Assembly (NCBI GenBank): GCA_012797715.1
Contig: JAAZOO010000393.1
Coordinates: 1 to 8,450 of the forward strand
DNA length: 8,450 nt
Reading direction: 5' to 3'
DNA from: Geobacteraceae bacterium
GTDB lineage: Bacteria > Desulfobacterota > Desulfuromonadia > Geobacterales > Geobacteraceae
The notes beneath the pieces are model-generated. The model did no database searches and was not told where the DNA came from. It saw only the letters and a program-made list of their open reading frames with translations. Positions 7,801 to 8,450 of this stretch are shown here, piece by piece. The number at the start of each line of letters is the position of its first letter. Position 1 is the first letter of the stretch. Made by a program: the position numbers and the translations under genes.

Positions 7801-8036
7801 GCTACACCTTTCTGCGCACCCTGGAAAACCGGCTGCGGATCATCCACGACTACTCCATGAACCAGCTGGGCGGCCCGAAGGGATACCTGAACAAGCTGGC
7901 CCGCCGCCTGGGGTACGACGAGAGGCTCCGCCATCCCGGAGATGCGCTCATGGCAGACTACGAGAGGATCACCGGCGCTGTACGCCGGGTCTACGACAGG
8001 ATTCTGGGGGAGGGGGAGGCGGCGCATCCCGCCTGA
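4851..8036 (+). CDS. glnE: Glutamine synthetase adenylyltransferase / adenylyl-removing enzyme
   Basis: A bifunctional cytoplasmic regulator that adenylylates glutamine synthetase when nitrogen is plentiful and removes the AMP when it is scarce, under control of PII and glutamine. At 1061 residues it is longer than E. coli GlnE (946). Two homologous nucleotidyltransferase halves are visible. In the first, GMGKLGGRELNFSSDID (235-251) gives D249 and D251, and the helix motif NIKLGRGGIREIEF begins at 399; by family this is the deadenylylating half. In the second, AMGKMGGRELNYHSDLD (771-787) gives D785 and D787, and NIKTGRGGMVDVEF begins at 926; this is the adenylylating half. Both metal-binding D-x-D pairs are intact. 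Each half is preceded by a similar helical segment (SSPFLVSILRRYPEYF ~109-124; SEFLSKILINSPEIL 647-661). The extra length relative to E. coli lies mainly at the N-terminus (~75 residues). It starts inside the mtnA stop (ATGA) after a weak G-rich Shine-Dalgarno and is probably translated by coupling. Confidence 0.97.
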   Translation: MTDCSAFAADVTRCLERGEGVEADRCLESILASGGYLTPSRSVDNLRLLAAFCSPSLLGEIASDARFAPSPDQALNGLERVSAAVPREEFLVVCGHAGTRSDLLTICGSSPFLVSILRRYPEYFRNLFLENGIAEARSLPETLGLLRGMVAEDTGFTALLPILRRFKYREVLRIAARDLNGLASLEEVTEELSDLASACLQVAYEVCRRLLVREHGIPLMRTPEGEEEADLVVLGMGKLGGRELNFSSDIDLIYFYSSDNGETAGVPAPDGSLTGRQSLHAFFIKLAEMITKAISQVTEDGFVFRTDLGLRPEGKSGDLALSLRSAEVYYESWGQPWERSAMLKARPVAGNPELGESFLRMIEPFVYRKYLDYTLIEDMMSMKKKIDLSLARERGGEDNIKLGRGGIREIEFFIQATQLVFAGKNPALRARNSFRALRILRDADIITPDDCEALSDAYRFLRTVEHRIQVVQERQTHSLPAGDEEMRYLARRCGYVDEDGPMLFRETLESHRAKVSSMYGDLFLSRQKRKEEVAPETYVIFDPGADPDLVKDMLAERRFEDVDTAYDNLIHLRDGTPRSHLSPRGRRLREEITPLLFQEVIASPDPDMALSNLEKFFRAVGPRTSFYALLAENREILKLLVSLFGMSEFLSKILINSPEILDTMVSRSFSPVKELRDAEAELGSLLEQAGDFEDRLDILRRYRHEEFLRIGMYDIYGGLDQTGIAGQLTTLAEVCLAAACRIAEQELSRFGTPLCVDEEGEERPARFAVIAMGKMGGRELNYHSDLDIIYVYDHQGMTGGERRITNREYFAKLGQKIISILSTPTREGYAYAIDTRLRPSGNAGPLVTSLESFRAYHRDEAHVWERQALTKARVVLGGGRLRGEIEEIIRDTVYGTGADEDVRREIHRLRMRMEHELARESLGSYNIKTGRGGMVDVEFIVQYLQLRHGRDFPQVRSVGTLEALQGLHACSLLPDGDFRALFDGYTFLRTLENRLRIIHDYSMNQLGGPKGYLNKLARRLGYDERLRHPGDALMADYERITGAVRRVYDRILGEGEAAHPA

Positions 8037-8041
8037 CGGCT

Positions 8042-8450
8042 TCACGCCGCGTCCGGCCCCCCTTTGGGGAATTCCGCAACCGCGAAGCCGTTGCGGCCGC
8101 CCTGCTTGGCGCGGTAGAGGGCCAAATCCGCACGCTTCAGCAGGTCCTTCTTTGACTCGCCGGGAAGGGCCTGCGCCACGCCGATGGAAAGACTCGTCCT
8201 GACCTCTTCTCCGTCCAGCAGGAACCGGCTTTCCCGGATATGCCGGCACAGATTCTCCGCTACGGCTGCGGCCGATGCGGATGTCGCCTTGAGCAGGATC
8301 GCGGCGAATTCGTCGCCGCCGAAACGGGCGACGAAATCGGTCTGCCGCACGGTTGACCTGATCTTGTACGCCACCCCCTTCAGTACCCGGTCACCTCCCT
8401 GGTGACCGTGAGTGTCGTTGATAGTCTTGAAATTATCCACATCAATCATC
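8042..8450 (-). CDS. GGDEF diguanylate cyclase (C-terminal part, 5' end outside window)
   Basis: The last ~135 residues of a protein ending in a GGDEF domain, which makes cyclic di-GMP from two GTP. Visible in order: the metal-binding loop IDVDNFKTINDTHGHQGGD, the inhibitory I-site RQTD (8336-8347), the active-site signature FGGDEF (GGDEF at 8306-8320) five residues later, SLSIGVA, and the closing ADLALYRAKQGGRN. The active site and the product-inhibition site are both intact, so an active, feedback-controlled cyclase is expected. The frame is open to the window edge, so the Met near 8449 is internal; the sensory part lies outside. The protein ends about 15 residues after the domain, so GGDEF is its last domain. 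It converges with glnE, with only 5 bp between the two stops. Confidence 0.95.
   Translation of the reverse strand, partial: MIDVDNFKTINDTHGHQGGDRVLKGVAYKIRSTVRQTDFVARFGGDEFAAILLKATSASAAAVAENLCRHIRESRFLLDGEEVRTSLSIGVAQALPGESKKDLLKRADLALYRAKQGGRNGFAVAEFPKGGPDAA

Noticed and set aside
8037..8049. CGGC-TTCAC-GCCG as a bidirectional terminator
   Set aside because: Only a 4-bp stem and no T tract on either strand.

Overview
This is a GC-rich, densely coded bacterial chromosomal window with two cut genes at its edges and four complete genes inside. The gene content (a GlnE with two full halves, a stand-alone MtnA, ElbB, a GGDEF cyclase and an RND pump) and the high GC point to a Gram-negative proteobacterium. 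The feel of the proteins suggests a Geobacter-like member of the Desulfuromonadales. That placement is inference, because no rRNA or other definitive marker is present.

Left part (1-2603, + strand): the C-terminal ~590 residues of an RND efflux permease run by an ATGA overlap into a 278-residue metallo-beta-lactamase-fold hydrolase of the MJ0301/COG1237 type. Middle (2604-2967): a 364-bp stretch without a gene that holds several inverted repeats, two of which look like intrinsic terminators for leftward transcription. Next (2968-3624, - strand): elbB, a DJ-1/PfpI-family protein. Region 3625-3813 is a compact divergent promoter region with good sigma-70 type elements on both strands (17-bp spacers) and an inverted repeat lying across the rightward -35 box. 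Right part (3814-8036, + strand): mtnA (methylthioribose-1-phosphate isomerase, GTG start) overlaps by ATGA with glnE (glutamine synthetase adenylyltransferase/adenylyl-removing enzyme, 1061 residues). At the right edge the C-terminal part of a GGDEF diguanylate cyclase lies on the - strand, its stop only 5 bp from the glnE stop.

Functionally the window joins efflux, carbonyl detoxification (ElbB), methionine salvage (MtnA), nitrogen control (GlnE) and c-di-GMP signalling. I see no mobile element, CRISPR array, tRNA or rRNA, and no convincing novel multi-gene system. The points most worth a second look are the divergent elbB/mtnA control region, the hairpin-rich convergent intergenic region, and the two translationally overlapping but functionally unlike gene pairs (RND-MBL and mtnA-glnE).
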